A stretch of DNA of 64,000 nt from Flavobacterium ammonificans (lineage in GTDB: Bacteria > Bacteroidota > Bacteroidia > Flavobacteriales > Flavobacteriaceae), in the NCBI RefSeq assembly GCF_020885975.1, contig NZ_AP025183.1, positions 744,001-808,000 of the forward strand. Direction: 5' to 3'. Made by a program: the position numbers and the translations under genes. Every line of letters starts with the position of its first letter. Positions within the stretch are counted from its first letter, which is position 1. Under the pieces are notes generated by a model. It was not told the DNA's origin. It did no database searches and saw only the letters and a list, made by a program, of their open reading frames with translations. Of this stretch, positions 36,021 to 45,232 are shown one piece after another.

Positions 36021-36744
36021 AGTTCCTCCCTTTTTCGTTAGGGTATAAATTATCTAAATTTTCACTTTGCCAATAGGTTTTAGAATCCACATCCATAATC
36101 GTTAACGGTCCTTTAAAAGCGGCTCCAGTATCTACATTCCAAACATTCGCCATCTGAACAGGAATTGTTTTTCCAATTCTTGAAACAGGCGTGTGACCAA
36201 TATATATTTCGTTATATAGGGTAAAGCGTTTAGGATAAGCAACATCAGTTATTTTCATGGTTTTATCCAAGGCCAATGCGGTTTCCCAGAGGGTTCTGTC
36301 CCAATAAAAAAGATTAGGGAAATATTCAAAATCAACACCATTCATATTGGTAAATCCGGCATGAATGAACAATCTATTGTGTTCGTCCAGATGGTAATCT
36401 ATCAATGATTCGATGAAAGCGATATGGGCTTCTAAAGTTTTCCCATCTCTTTTTTGATAAGCCGTTACTGTAGCTTCTCCGCCGTGCTGATACCATTGCG
36501 GATTGTCGGTTCCGTTTTTGAGCCACTCCAACAATAAATCATCATGATTGCCACGAATACAAATAATGTTATGCGACTTTTTCATTGAAATCAGCAAATC
36601 AATTACCTCTGGCGATTGGCTCCAGCCATCTACATAGTCACCTAAAAAAATCAATTTGTCATGTGGACTGACTTTAGCTCTTTCTAAGATTTGATGTAAA
36701 GCACGCAAGCCTCCGTGAATATCTCCAATAACTAATGTTCTCAT
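36019..36744 (-). CDS. Metallophosphoesterase (PPP-type serine/threonine phosphatase-like)
   Basis: A 241-aa two-metal phosphoesterase. The full PPP signature is present: GDIHG (D8, H10), GDYVDG (D36) and RGNHDD (N66, H67). A later LFIHAGF and a YIGHTPV histidine motif complete the metal and phosphate site. Bacterial relatives (PrpA/ApaH-like size) dephosphorylate proteins or dinucleoside polyphosphates; the true substrate is not evident. It is downstream of the SDR gene by 7 bases on the same strand, in a likely three-gene unit with the aldo/keto reductase first. Confidence 0.88.
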   Translation of the reverse strand: MRTLVIGDIHGGLRALHQILERAKVSPHDKLIFLGDYVDGWSQSPEVIDLLISMKKSHNIICIRGNHDDLLLEWLKNGTDNPQWYQHGGEATVTAYQKRDGKTLEAHIAFIESLIDYHLDEHNRLFIHAGFTNMNGVDFEYFPNLFYWDRTLWETALALDKTMKITDVAYPKRFTLYNEIYIGHTPVSRIGKTIPVQMANVWNVDTGAAFKGPLTIMDVDSKTYWQSENLDNLYPNEKGRN

Positions 36745-36751
36745 ATAAATT

Positions 36752-37507
36752 TTATAAAGAACGATTCACAATTCCTGATGACGCCTGTGCAGTTGGCATA
36801 ACAATCAAATCCGCAATATTCACGTGATAGGGTCTTGACACCACAAAATGGATAATATCAGCTATATCTTCTGCTTGCAAAGGAGCAAATCCTTTGTATA
36901 TATTTTGCGCTTTCTCATCATCGCCTTTAAAACGTACATTACTAAACTCCGTTGAAACCATTCCAGGATGAATGGCACCCACGCGAATTCCAAATGGATT
37001 CAAATCCATACGCATTCCTTGGTTCAAAGCATCCACAGCGTGTTTGGTAGCACAATAGACATTTCCATTCGGATACACTTCTTTGGCAGCGGTAGAACCA
37101 ATGTTGATGATGTGTCCTGATTTTCGCGCTATCATTTGTGGAATAATCGCTTTGGAAACATATAACAAACCTTTGATATTTCCGTCAATCATAGCGTCCC
37201 AATCGTCTAGATTACCATTTTGAATAGGGTCCAAACCGTGGGCATTTCCTGCATTATTAATCAAAATATCAATTGAAGAAAATGCTTTTGGGAGTGATTC
37301 AATTTGCTCAGAAACTGCTTTTTTATCGCGCACATCAAATTGTAAAGTATGCACTTCGGTATGTGCGGAAAGTGTTTTTTGAAGTTCATCCAAACGATCT
37401 TGGCGACGGCCACAAAGCACTAATTTGTAATTGTTTTTAGCTAAAATCTCAGCGGTTGCTTTACCAATTCCGCTTGTTGCTCCTGTAATTAAGGCTATTT
37501 TGGTCAT
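36752..37507 (-). CDS. Short-chain dehydrogenase/reductase (YdfG-like)
   Basis: A 251-aa NAD(P)-dependent oxidoreductase of the classical SDR family. Cofactor motif G9-ATSGIG-15, LINNAG, and the catalytic S138, Y151 and K155 (YCATK) are all seen. LCGRRQDRL after the second strand has basic residues, favouring NADPH. The overall pattern (GNAHGLDPIQNGNLDDWDAMID) resembles YdfG-type enzymes, which oxidise L-allo-threonine/serine or reduce 3-hydroxypropionate-type semialdehydes. It lies between an aldo/keto reductase (14 bases upstream) and the metallophosphoesterase (7 bases downstream), probably co-transcribed. Confidence 0.9.
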   Translation of the reverse strand: MTKIALITGATSGIGKATAEILAKNNYKLVLCGRRQDRLDELQKTLSAHTEVHTLQFDVRDKKAVSEQIESLPKAFSSIDILINNAGNAHGLDPIQNGNLDDWDAMIDGNIKGLLYVSKAIIPQMIARKSGHIINIGSTAAKEVYPNGNVYCATKHAVDALNQGMRMDLNPFGIRVGAIHPGMVSTEFSNVRFKGDDEKAQNIYKGFAPLQAEDIADIIHFVVSRPYHVNIADLIVMPTAQASSGIVNRSL

Positions 37508-37521
37508 TGTTTCTATTTTAT

Positions 37522-38394
37522 TTAAGGTACATTTTTACCCATACTTTCTGTCCAAATGGCGAACCAATCTTCTTTTTCAAGAGGTAATTCGGTTGCTTTC
37601 ATTAAGGCTTGAATTCGGGCTACGTTTACCGTTCCGGCAATTGGAATTACTTGCGCAGGATGTTGCAAAATCCAAGACAATAAAATCGTGTCGGATCCTA
37701 CTCCATATTTGGAAACTAATTGCGCCAATAATTTTTTCATGCGTCGGGTTTGCTCATTGTCTTCTCGAAACACACTGCCTAATGGGTTCCACGACATAGG
37801 ACGAATGTCATGAGTTTGCATATAGTCTAAACTCCCATCTAACATTGCCTCATGATGGGACGCAGAGAATTGAATTTGGTTAAAACTAACTTCGGTTTTT
37901 TGACGAATTAATTCCGTTTGCGAAGTAGTGAAATTAGACAAACCAAAATCGATAATTTTCCCATCAGATTTTAATTTCGTTACTGCTTCGGCAATTTCGT
38001 CAGCTTGCATCAAAGGACTCGGGCGGTGCAATAAAAGTACGTCTAAATAGTCTGTCGCTAAGTTTTTCAATGAATTCTCTACGGACCAAATAATATAGTC
38101 TTTGGAATATTCGTAATGTTTTATGGAATTATTCCGGTTTTTGGTCACCATTTGGATACCACATTTCGAAATCAATTGAATTTTAGATCGGTCAATTGTG
38201 CTTGAAACCAAAGCTTTTCCAAAATCAGCTTCCGTGGTATAATCACCATAAATATCGGCATGATCAAAAGTTGAAATTTTGTTTTCGAGGCAAAGATGGA
38301 TAATATTATCCATTTCTTTAGTATTGAGTTTTTTATCCCAAATTCCCCAGTTCATTACTCCCGCAATTATGGGAGATAAAGTCGATTTACTCAT
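37522..38394 (-). CDS. Aldo/keto reductase (YdhF-like)
   Basis: A 290-aa NADPH-dependent reductase with the (beta/alpha)8 aldo/keto reductase fold. The catalytic tetrad is visible: D44 and Y49 (FDHADIYG), K77 (LISKCGI) and H123 (LLHRPSP). The C-terminal IPIAGTVNVARIQAL binds the cofactor phosphate. Order and length match the E. coli YdhF group of uncertain substrate. It is the first gene of the 38394-36019 minus-strand cluster, divergent from moxR with a 212-base gap. Confidence 0.9.
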   Translation of the reverse strand: MSKSTLSPIIAGVMNWGIWDKKLNTKEMDNIIHLCLENKISTFDHADIYGDYTTEADFGKALVSSTIDRSKIQLISKCGIQMVTKNRNNSIKHYEYSKDYIIWSVENSLKNLATDYLDVLLLHRPSPLMQADEIAEAVTKLKSDGKIIDFGLSNFTTSQTELIRQKTEVSFNQIQFSASHHEAMLDGSLDYMQTHDIRPMSWNPLGSVFREDNEQTRRMKKLLAQLVSKYGVGSDTILLSWILQHPAQVIPIAGTVNVARIQALMKATELPLEKEDWFAIWTESMGKNVP

Positions 38395-38606
38395 AGTAGT
38401 ATTGCCTCTTTTACGTTTTTATTTCAAGTATTTTCATCCGATTTTAATCGAGATTTTAAAAATAGATAAATTTGATCATAAATCCACCTTTAAATTGGGT
38501 TTTTAGCTAAAGTTTTAACCATTCTTTAACATCGTACTTCTAAAAAATAATTCAATTTGCACTCGCAAATGGCAACCACATTAAAAATGGTTTAAAATAT
38601 ATTACA

Positions 38607-39611
38607 ATGGAAGAGAATACAGCGTCTTTAGACATTAGAGCAATCAACGAGAAAATAGAAAGAGAAAGTGCTTTTATTGATCTCCTAACTATGGAAATGA
38701 ATAAAGTAATTGTAGGTCAGAAGCATATGGTGGAACGATTGTTAATTGGGCTTTTGGGTCAAGGGCATATCTTGTTAGAAGGGGTTCCTGGACTGGCTAA
38801 AACTTTGGCAATTAATACGCTCTCGCAGGCTGTAGCTGGTTCGTTTAGCCGAATCCAATTTACACCAGACTTATTGCCTGCCGATGTAGTGGGAACGATG
38901 ATTTACAACATCAAGCAAAATGAATTCTCAATTAAAAAGGGTCCTATTTTTGCCAATTTCGTTCTAGCGGATGAGATTAACCGTGCACCAGCTAAAGTGC
39001 AATCAGCTTTATTAGAGGCGATGCAGGAAAAACAAGTGACTATTGGCGATACTACTTTTAAATTAGACAAGCCATTTTTAGTTTTAGCTACGCAAAACCC
39101 AATTGAGCAAGAAGGAACGTATCAGTTGCCAGAAGCACAAGTCGATCGTTTTATGTTGAAAACGGTGATTGATTATCCAAAAATGGATGAAGAGCGTTTG
39201 GTGATCCGTCAGAATTTGAGCGGAAGCTACGAGAAAGTAAACCAAGTCGTTTCTATCGAACAAATTTTACGCGCTCAAGAAGCAGTTCGTGAAGTCTACA
39301 TGGACGAGAAAATCGAAAAATATATTTTAGATATTATTTTCGCTACGCGTTATCCAGAAAAATACAAACTAGCCGACTTGAAGCCGTTGATTAGTTTTGG
39401 TTCTTCGCCACGTGGAAGTATCAATTTGGCTAATGCTGCTAAATGTTACGCCTTCATCAAACGTCGTGGGTATGTAATTCCAGAAGACGTTCGTGCCGTG
39501 GTTCATGATGTATTGCGTCACAGAATTGGCGTTACGTATGAAGCAGAAGCCGAAAACATAACTTCTGTAGACATCATCAACAAAATCGTAAACGAAGTTG
39601 AGGTTCCCTAA
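38607..39611 (+). CDS. moxR: MoxR-type AAA+ ATPase, first gene of the aerotolerance operon
   Basis: A chaperone-like ATPase thought to help mature or activate partner VWA-domain proteins. The 334-aa protein shows Walker A GVPGLAKT (59-66), Walker B FVLADEIN (D122, E123), sensor 1 ATQNPIEQEGTYQLPEAQVDRF (shown here as separate known parts ATQNP and EAQ-DRF) and a C-terminal lid with SPRGSINL. It begins the conserved order moxR-DUF58-membrane protein-batA-batB-batC-batD-batE. In Bacteroides and Francisella, Bat or MoxR genes affect oxidative or stress tolerance. Confidence 0.93.
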   Translation: MEENTASLDIRAINEKIERESAFIDLLTMEMNKVIVGQKHMVERLLIGLLGQGHILLEGVPGLAKTLAINTLSQAVAGSFSRIQFTPDLLPADVVGTMIYNIKQNEFSIKKGPIFANFVLADEINRAPAKVQSALLEAMQEKQVTIGDTTFKLDKPFLVLATQNPIEQEGTYQLPEAQVDRFMLKTVIDYPKMDEERLVIRQNLSGSYEKVNQVVSIEQILRAQEAVREVYMDEKIEKYILDIIFATRYPEKYKLADLKPLISFGSSPRGSINLANAAKCYAFIKRRGYVIPEDVRAVVHDVLRHRIGVTYEAEAENITSVDIINKIVNEVEVP

Positions 39612-39627
39612 AAGTAATTAGGCAAAA

Positions 39628-39680
39628 GCCATTAGCCATTAGTAAGTCTGATGCCTATTGCCTATTGCCTATTGCCTAAA
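39628..39680 (+). repeat. Heptamer array GCCTATT before the DUF58 gene
   Basis: GCCATTA occurs at 39628 and 39635. Then GCCTATT is repeated at 39653, 39660 and 39667, with GCCTAAA at 39674. The array ends 7 bases before the ATG at 39688. Confidence 0.85.
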
Positions 39681-39687
39681 TAACAAA

Positions 39688-40551
39688 ATGGATACAAAAG
39701 ACCTACTCAAAAAAGTCCGAAAAATAGAAATCAAAACCCGAAGATTGAGTGATCATATCTTTTCGGGAGAATACCATACGTCTTTTAAAGGACGTGGGAT
39801 GACTTTTAGCGAAGTACGTCAATATCAATATGGCGATGATATTCGAGCCATTGACTGGAATGTTACCGCACGTTATAACGAGGCGCACGTTAAGGTTTTT
39901 GAAGAAGAACGTGAGTTGACGATGATGTTAATGGTTGATATTTCGGGTTCAGAGAGTTTTGGTTCCAAAAATCAGTTTAAAAAAGACATTGTCACAGAAA
40001 TTGCCGCTACCATGGCTTTTTCGGCAACTCAAAATAATGATAAGATTGGATTAATTCTATTTTCAGACGAAATCGAATTGTACATTCCACCTAAAAAAGG
40101 TCGCTCGCATGTGTTGCGAATCATTCGCGAACTCATCGAGTTTGAACCTAAAAGCAATAAAACGGATTTGGCACAAGCCTTGAAATTCTTGTCGGGAACA
40201 CAAAAAAAGAAAGCCATTGTTTTTGTTATTTCTGATTTTATGACTCAGGAGTACGAGCAAACATTGAAAATTGCTTCTAAGAAACACGACATTACGGGTA
40301 TTCGAGTATACGATATTCGCGAAGAAAAAATGCCGAATTTAGGCATGGTCCCTATGTTGGACGCTGAAACAGGAGCAGTTCAATTAGTAGATACAGGTTC
40401 TAAATCGGTTCGTTTGAACTATGAAAAACACTATTACGATCGAGTGAATTATTTTAAAGAAACCTTCAGTAAATCAGGCGCTGGAGTCGTGAACACCCGA
40501 GTTGATGAAAGTTATGTAACCAAATTATTAGGGTATTTTAAATCGAGATAA
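39688..40551 (+). CDS. DUF58 domain protein of the bat operon
   Basis: A 287-aa cytoplasmic protein; the start was set at the ATG at 39688 (MDTKDLLKK), because an earlier in-frame ATG at 39658 would translate the heptamer array. It contains the DUF58 signature (SGEYHTSFKGRGMTFSEVRQYQYGDDIRAIDWNVTAR) here cited only as its parts GRGMTF and DIRAIDWN. A VWA-like fold follows, with the degenerate MIDAS MVDISGSESF. DUF58 proteins almost always pair with MoxR ATPases, as here. They are thought to be part of an envelope-associated complex with BatA/BatB. The exact function is not established. Confidence 0.9.
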   Translation: MDTKDLLKKVRKIEIKTRRLSDHIFSGEYHTSFKGRGMTFSEVRQYQYGDDIRAIDWNVTARYNEAHVKVFEEERELTMMLMVDISGSESFGSKNQFKKDIVTEIAATMAFSATQNNDKIGLILFSDEIELYIPPKKGRSHVLRIIRELIEFEPKSNKTDLAQALKFLSGTQKKKAIVFVISDFMTQEYEQTLKIASKKHDITGIRVYDIREEKMPNLGMVPMLDAETGAVQLVDTGSKSVRLNYEKHYYDRVNYFKETFSKSGAGVVNTRVDESYVTKLLGYFKSR

Positions 40552-40584
40552 AGATTTTAGATTAAGTAGTATTTTTAATAGTAA

Positions 40585-40626
40585 AATCAAAAATCACTAA
40601 TCGTTAATCAACAATCAGAAATCAAA
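40585..40626 (+). repeat. Six-fold AATC-NNN heptad array before the 40644 gene
   Basis: AATC starts at 40585, 40592, 40599, 40606, 40613 and 40620, exactly every 7 bases, while the three bases between vary. It ends 17 bases before the ATG at 40644. Confidence 0.8.
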
Positions 40627-40643
40627 ATTTCTGAATAGAATAA

Positions 40644-42269
40644 ATGAAAAAAATAGCATACATAGTATTGTTTCTAATTTCCACTTCGCTTTTTGCACAA
40701 AAAGTGACAACGGCTTTGGACACAACGCGCAATAAAATTGGCGCCGAGTTCAAATTGACCTTGAAAGCTTCCGTTGATACTGCAGCTAGAGTGGTTTTTC
40801 CTAAATTGAAAAACTTTGGAGCATTGGAAGTAATTCGTTCGTATCCAATAGATACTATTTGGAATGACGATCGCTACGAATTGGTTAAAAAATATGGCTT
40901 AACCCAATTTGATTCTGGGAAATATACTATTCCAAGAGTGCCAATATTGATTAACAAAAAACCCTTTTTTTCCGACTCACTTTTGGTTGAGGTAGCTAAT
41001 GTGAAAGTAGATACATTGCAACAAAAAATGTACGATATCAAGAATATTGTGGCGGCTGAGAGTCATTGGGGCAATTGGTGGAAGTATTTGTTAGCGATTA
41101 TAATCCTTGCAGGAATAGGGGCTTTCGCGTACTGGTACTTTAAGAAAAGGCAAAACAAAGAGACTGAAGAAGAAGTCTATAAATCGCCCATCGAAAAAGC
41201 AACTTCGTTATTGACCATTTTGGAGCAAAAAGAATTGTGGCAAAACGGAGAAATCAAAGAATATTATAGTGAATTGACAGACATAGCTAGAAACTATATC
41301 GAAGAAGCTATCGAAATTCCAGCGATGGAAAGTACGACTTCGGAACTGATTACTGCTTTGAGAGCGGCTTCTGTCAAAAAGAAAATGACACTTTCTAAAG
41401 AAACAATCGAAAACTTAGAACGTGTTTTAAAACAAGCCGATTTGGTAAAATTTGCTAAATCTAAACCGCTTGATTTCGAAATCACCGAGGATAGGAATAA
41501 GATTCAAAAAGCGATTTTAACTTTGGATAAGGCGATTCCAGTTGAGGTGCCTGAAGAGGAAGATTTGCTATTAAACGAGGCACAAAGACAACAGCAAATC
41601 CAATTGCAGTTAAAGAAAAAGAAAGCAAAACAAATTCGTACTGCGATTGTTTCAGTAGTACTTTTACTTGTTTTGGTAACAGGATTTTTTGTGGTAACTC
41701 GTGGTTTTGGATATGTTATTGATACTGTTTTTGGTCGTGAAACCAAAGAATTATTAGAAGGCGAATGGGTAAAAAGTGAATACGGAAGTCCTGGAATTCT
41801 AATTGAAACTCCTCAAGTGTTAAAACGTATTGATGCCGAAAAAGTCTTACCTAAAAACACCATGGCATTAATTAAAGAAATGCAGTTGTTTCAACATGGC
41901 GACATGATGAATGGGTTTTACATTATGGTTTCTACCAGTCAATTCAAACAACCAACAGATATTGATTTGGCAAAAGCCATGGAAGGAAATTTAAAAATAA
42001 TTGAAGCCCAAGGCGGTCAAAATATTATAGTTAAACAAGAAGACTTTGAAACCGAAAGTGGTGTACAAGGTATGAAAGGTTATGGAACGATGTCAATGTT
42101 AAATCCTTTGACCAAGTCGAGTGAAAAAGTATATTATGAGATTTTATACTTCAAACAAAATCAAGGATTACAACAAATTATGATTGTATTTCCTGAAGGC
42201 GATCAATACGGAAGCGCCATTGCAGAGCGAATGTTACAATCAGTTGAACTAAGACAAGCCAGTAATTAA
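40644..42269 (+). CDS. Bat-operon membrane protein with two transmembrane segments, BatD-like N-terminus
   Basis: A 541-aa protein with signal peptide (MKKIAYIVLFLISTSLFAQ). Residues about 20-130 form an extracytoplasmic beta-rich domain resembling the first part of BatD proteins (VTTALDTTRNKIGAEFKLTL). Then come a transmembrane helix (about 146-166), a cytoplasmic helical region (170-325), a second transmembrane helix (about 331-352) and a C-terminal periplasmic domain (about 370-541). It follows DUF58 by 92 bases and overlaps batA by one base (TAATG), so it belongs to the operon. Function is known only by context. Confidence 0.75.
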   Translation: MKKIAYIVLFLISTSLFAQKVTTALDTTRNKIGAEFKLTLKASVDTAARVVFPKLKNFGALEVIRSYPIDTIWNDDRYELVKKYGLTQFDSGKYTIPRVPILINKKPFFSDSLLVEVANVKVDTLQQKMYDIKNIVAAESHWGNWWKYLLAIIILAGIGAFAYWYFKKRQNKETEEEVYKSPIEKATSLLTILEQKELWQNGEIKEYYSELTDIARNYIEEAIEIPAMESTTSELITALRAASVKKKMTLSKETIENLERVLKQADLVKFAKSKPLDFEITEDRNKIQKAILTLDKAIPVEVPEEEDLLLNEAQRQQQIQLQLKKKKAKQIRTAIVSVVLLLVLVTGFFVVTRGFGYVIDTVFGRETKELLEGEWVKSEYGSPGILIETPQVLKRIDAEKVLPKNTMALIKEMQLFQHGDMMNGFYIMVSTSQFKQPTDIDLAKAMEGNLKIIEAQGGQNIIVKQEDFETESGVQGMKGYGTMSMLNPLTKSSEKVYYEILYFKQNQGLQQIMIVFPEGDQYGSAIAERMLQSVELRQASN

Positions 42270-43270
42270 TGGAAAAATTAAGTTTTTTAAATCCAGAATT
42301 TTTTTGGTTGTTGCTATTAATTCCAGCAGTAGCAGCTTGGTTGTACTTGAAAAGAGACCAACAAACGGCGACTTTAAAAATAAGTTCAACGGCAGGGTTC
42401 TCAGGTTCTAAATCATTTTTTGTGAAGTTGTATCCCTTTTTAGGGGTATTTCGTTTATTGGCATTGATGGCTTTAATTGTAGCGATGGCTCGACCAAGAA
42501 CGGTGGACATTAGTAACAAAACCAAAACAACAAAAGGAATTGATATTGTAATGGCCATTGACGTTTCAGGAAGTATGTTGGCCAAGGATTTGAAACCAAA
42601 CCGAATGGAAGCTTTGAAAAAAGTGGCAGCTAGTTTTGTTGACGAAAGACCCAATGACCGAATTGGATTAGTAGTCTATGCTTCTGAAGCGTATACTAAA
42701 ACTCCGGTAACAAGTGATAAAGCGATTATACTGCAAGCGATAGAAAGTATCAAATACGATAATGTATTGCAAGACGGAACGGGAATCGGAATGGGATTGG
42801 CGACAGCCGTCAACCGTTTGAAAGACAGTAAGGCTAAAAGCAAAGTGATTATTTTATTGACTGATGGTGTAAATAACGCTGGATTTATTGAGCCAGAAAC
42901 GGCATCGGATATTGCTAAACAATACGGGATTAAAGTGTATACAGTGGGAATTGGAACCAATGGAATGGCCGAATTTCCCTATGCTATTGCACCTAACGGA
43001 CAATTTTTATTCCGTATGATGCAAGTAGAAATTGACGAACAGTTAATGAAAAATATTGCGCGTAAAACAGACGGAAAATATTTCAGAGCGACAAGTAACA
43101 ATAAGTTAGAAGAAATATATGCAGCCATCAATAAATTAGAAACTACAGAAATTGAAGAGTTGAAATTTTATGATTATGATGAAAAATACAGACCCTTTGT
43201 TTGGTTAGCAGGTTTTTTATTGTTGCTAGAATTAGGATTGCGAAATACGGTGTACCGATCATTTATTTAA
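42269..43270 (+). CDS. batA: BatA, VWA-domain aerotolerance protein
   Basis: A 333-aa inner-membrane protein: N-terminal transmembrane segments (FFWLLLLIPAVAAWLYL, and one near residue 60-75), a cytoplasmic or periplasmic von Willebrand A domain with an intact MIDAS (D98-V-S100-G-S102-M), and a C-terminal membrane helix (FVWLAGFLLLLELGL). Members of this family form complexes with BatB, and loss reduces oxygen tolerance in Bacteroides fragilis. The start codon overlaps the preceding stop. The gap to batB (128 bases) holds a repeat-rich spacer instead of the usual tight join. Confidence 0.92.
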   Translation: MEKLSFLNPEFFWLLLLIPAVAAWLYLKRDQQTATLKISSTAGFSGSKSFFVKLYPFLGVFRLLALMALIVAMARPRTVDISNKTKTTKGIDIVMAIDVSGSMLAKDLKPNRMEALKKVAASFVDERPNDRIGLVVYASEAYTKTPVTSDKAIILQAIESIKYDNVLQDGTGIGMGLATAVNRLKDSKAKSKVIILLTDGVNNAGFIEPETASDIAKQYGIKVYTVGIGTNGMAEFPYAIAPNGQFLFRMMQVEIDEQLMKNIARKTDGKYFRATSNNKLEEIYAAINKLETTEIEELKFYDYDEKYRPFVWLAGFLLLLELGLRNTVYRSFI

Positions 43271-43274
43271 ATTA

Positions 43275-43385
43275 TTTAAACACAAAGATCACAAGGAACG
43301 CACAGGGCACACAGTAGATTTTAAATATACAACATAGAAAATAGTGAACTTAGTGTAATTACTTAGTGAACTTAGTGGTTAAAAA
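43275..43385. repeat. Repeat-rich spacer between batA and batB, related to the ends flanking the GxxExxY gene
   Basis: 43275-43312 (TTTAAACACAAAGATCACAA...) matches the left repeat at 46989 at about 28 of 38 positions. TAGTGAACTTAGTG-type sequence near 43344-43380 occurs twice and resembles the right repeat at 47427 (TAGTGAACTTCGTG). The arrangement is like the GxxExxY flanks without a gene inside. Confidence 0.6.
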
Positions 43386-43398
43386 GAGAAATTCAATA

Positions 43399-44433
43399 AT
43401 GGAATTAGACGAGAAAAAATATTTGTACTTACTTTTCCTACTACCACTTTTGGTGTTGGTTTTTCTTTTCAATCAATATTGGAAGCGAAAAAAGCAACGT
43501 GAATTTGGCGACTTAGAATTGGTACAACGATTGAGTCCAGATAGTTCGGTATTCAAACCGATTTTAAAATTAGGGGTCTTACTTTTGGCATTAGCAGGTT
43601 TGATTTTGGGCTTGGTCAATCCAAAAGTTGGTACTAAAATGGAAACTGTTAAACGCGAAGGAATTGACATTGTTTTTGCAATAGATGTATCTAAAAGTAT
43701 GCTTTGCGAAGATGTAGCTCCTAGTCGTTTAGAGAAAAGCAAACAATTGGTTTCTCAAATTATCAATCAATTAGGAAATGATAGAATCGGTATTGTAGCC
43801 TATGCAGGGAGTTCGTTTCCTGTTTTGCCTATTACAACCGATTATAGCGTGGCCAAAATGTTTCTACAAAGCATGAATACCGATATGGTTTCGTCTGTTG
43901 GAACTTCTTTGGATGAAGCAATTCGATTATCGGCAACCTATTTTGATGATAAAAAAACGAGCAAGTTATTGATTTTAGTTTCGGATGGAGAAGATCATTC
44001 TGAGGGCGCTGAAGCTGCCGCTGAAGAAGCCAACAAACTAGGCATTAAAATCATAACAATAGGAGTAGGAACTCCAAATGGCGGAACCATTCCGTTGCGT
44101 CGTAATGGTGTAATGGAAGGATTAAAAAGAGATAGTAATAACGAAGTAGTGATTACCAAATTGAACTCAGAAAGTTTGACTGCCATTGCAAAAGCTACCA
44201 AAGGTGGTTATGCCAATGGAGCCAATACAAAAGAAGTGATCGATTATGTAAAAAACGCCTTAAACAATATTGAAAAAACCGAATTTGAAGCTACTCAAAT
44301 GGCCGATTTTCAGTCGCAATTTCAGTGGTTTTTAGGATTTGCATTTGTGTTGTTGTTTGCAGATGTTTTTCTATTGGAACGCAAAACTAAATGGGTAAAT
44401 AAACTCAATTTGTTTAATGAAAAGGAACAATAA
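43399..44433 (+). CDS. batB: BatB, VWA-domain aerotolerance protein
   Basis: A 344-aa protein. The start was set at the ATG at 43399 (MELDEKKYLYLLFLLPLLVL); a GTG at 43366 would put repeat sequence into the protein. Architecture as BatA: N-terminal transmembrane helices (about 8-25 and 55-75), VWA domain with MIDAS D96-V-S98-K-S100, and a C-terminal helix (WFLGFAFVLLFADVFLL). BatA and BatB are paralogous and probably form a hetero-complex that binds the TPR proteins BatC and BatE. It is followed by batC with one base between stop and start. Confidence 0.92.
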   Translation: MELDEKKYLYLLFLLPLLVLVFLFNQYWKRKKQREFGDLELVQRLSPDSSVFKPILKLGVLLLALAGLILGLVNPKVGTKMETVKREGIDIVFAIDVSKSMLCEDVAPSRLEKSKQLVSQIINQLGNDRIGIVAYAGSSFPVLPITTDYSVAKMFLQSMNTDMVSSVGTSLDEAIRLSATYFDDKKTSKLLILVSDGEDHSEGAEAAAEEANKLGIKIITIGVGTPNGGTIPLRRNGVMEGLKRDSNNEVVITKLNSESLTAIAKATKGGYANGANTKEVIDYVKNALNNIEKTEFEATQMADFQSQFQWFLGFAFVLLFADVFLLERKTKWVNKLNLFNEKEQ

Positions 44434-44434
44434 A

Positions 44435-45199
44435 ATGATGAAAAAGGTAATTGTATCGATTTTGCTCGTGTTTTCTTTGGCGATTACAGCCCAAGAGAAA
44501 GACGCTCTTTTGCCAAAAGCGAATGAAGAGTTTGCAGCAAAAAACTATGCCGATGCCGAAGCCAACTATAGAATTTCACATTCTAAATTTCCAAGAAGAA
44601 CGGTTGCATCCTATAACTTAGGAAATGCAATTTATCGTCAAAACCAGTTTTCGGAATCCAAAATAGCATTTGCCAATGCTTTAAAAACTATTAGAACGTA
44701 TCCTCAAAAACACAAAGCCCTTCACAATCTAGGTAATGTGTTTATGAAAGAGAAGAATTATTCGCAGGCGGTCGAAGCCTATAAAAATGCGCTTCGCAAT
44801 AATCCTGAAGATGAAGAAACGCGATACAATTATGCTTTGGCAAAAAAAATGCTAAAAGACAATCCACCAAAAGACGACAAGAATAAAGATAAAGACAAAA
44901 ACAAGGACAAGAACAAAGACAAGGATAAAAAAGACGATAAGAAAGACGGAGAAAATAAAGATAAGAACAAGGATAAAGGCGATCAAAATAAAGATAAAAA
45001 AGAAAATCAGGGAGATAAAGAAAAGAAAGACGACTCTTCCAAGAATCAAGGTCAGCCTAAACCTAATCCAGGTGGAATTTCACAACAACGCGTTCAAAAT
45101 TTATTGGACGCCGTGAATAATGAAGAAAAGAAAGTTCAAAATAAAGTTAATGCCCAAAAAGTAAAAGGAAAACCAGTTCAAACAGAAAAAGACTGGTAA
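44435..45199 (+). CDS. batC: BatC, TPR protein with a lysine/aspartate-rich linker
   Basis: A 254-aa exported protein. The start at 44435 (MMKKVIVSILLVFSLAITAQ) gives a good signal peptide and lies one base after the batB stop; an in-frame ATG at 44417 overlaps batB. TPR repeats occupy about 22-125 (NEEFAAKNYADAEANYR, LGNVFMKEKNYSQAVEAYKNAL). Residues about 140-210 are an extreme low-complexity K/D/N run (KNKDKDKNKDK type), then GGISQQRVQNLLDAVNNEEK. TPR domains probably hold the Bat complex together in the periplasm. The linker length is likely variable between strains. Confidence 0.88.
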   Translation: MMKKVIVSILLVFSLAITAQEKDALLPKANEEFAAKNYADAEANYRISHSKFPRRTVASYNLGNAIYRQNQFSESKIAFANALKTIRTYPQKHKALHNLGNVFMKEKNYSQAVEAYKNALRNNPEDEETRYNYALAKKMLKDNPPKDDKNKDKDKNKDKNKDKDKKDDKKDGENKDKNKDKGDQNKDKKENQGDKEKKDDSSKNQGQPKPNPGGISQQRVQNLLDAVNNEEKKVQNKVNAQKVKGKPVQTEKDW

Positions 45200-45232
45200 G
45201 TAATTTGAAATAAGAATGCCATTTTATAAATA

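Noticed and set aside
39628..39680. CRISPR-like repeat array
   Set aside because: Units are 7 bases with no spacers and no cas genes in the window.
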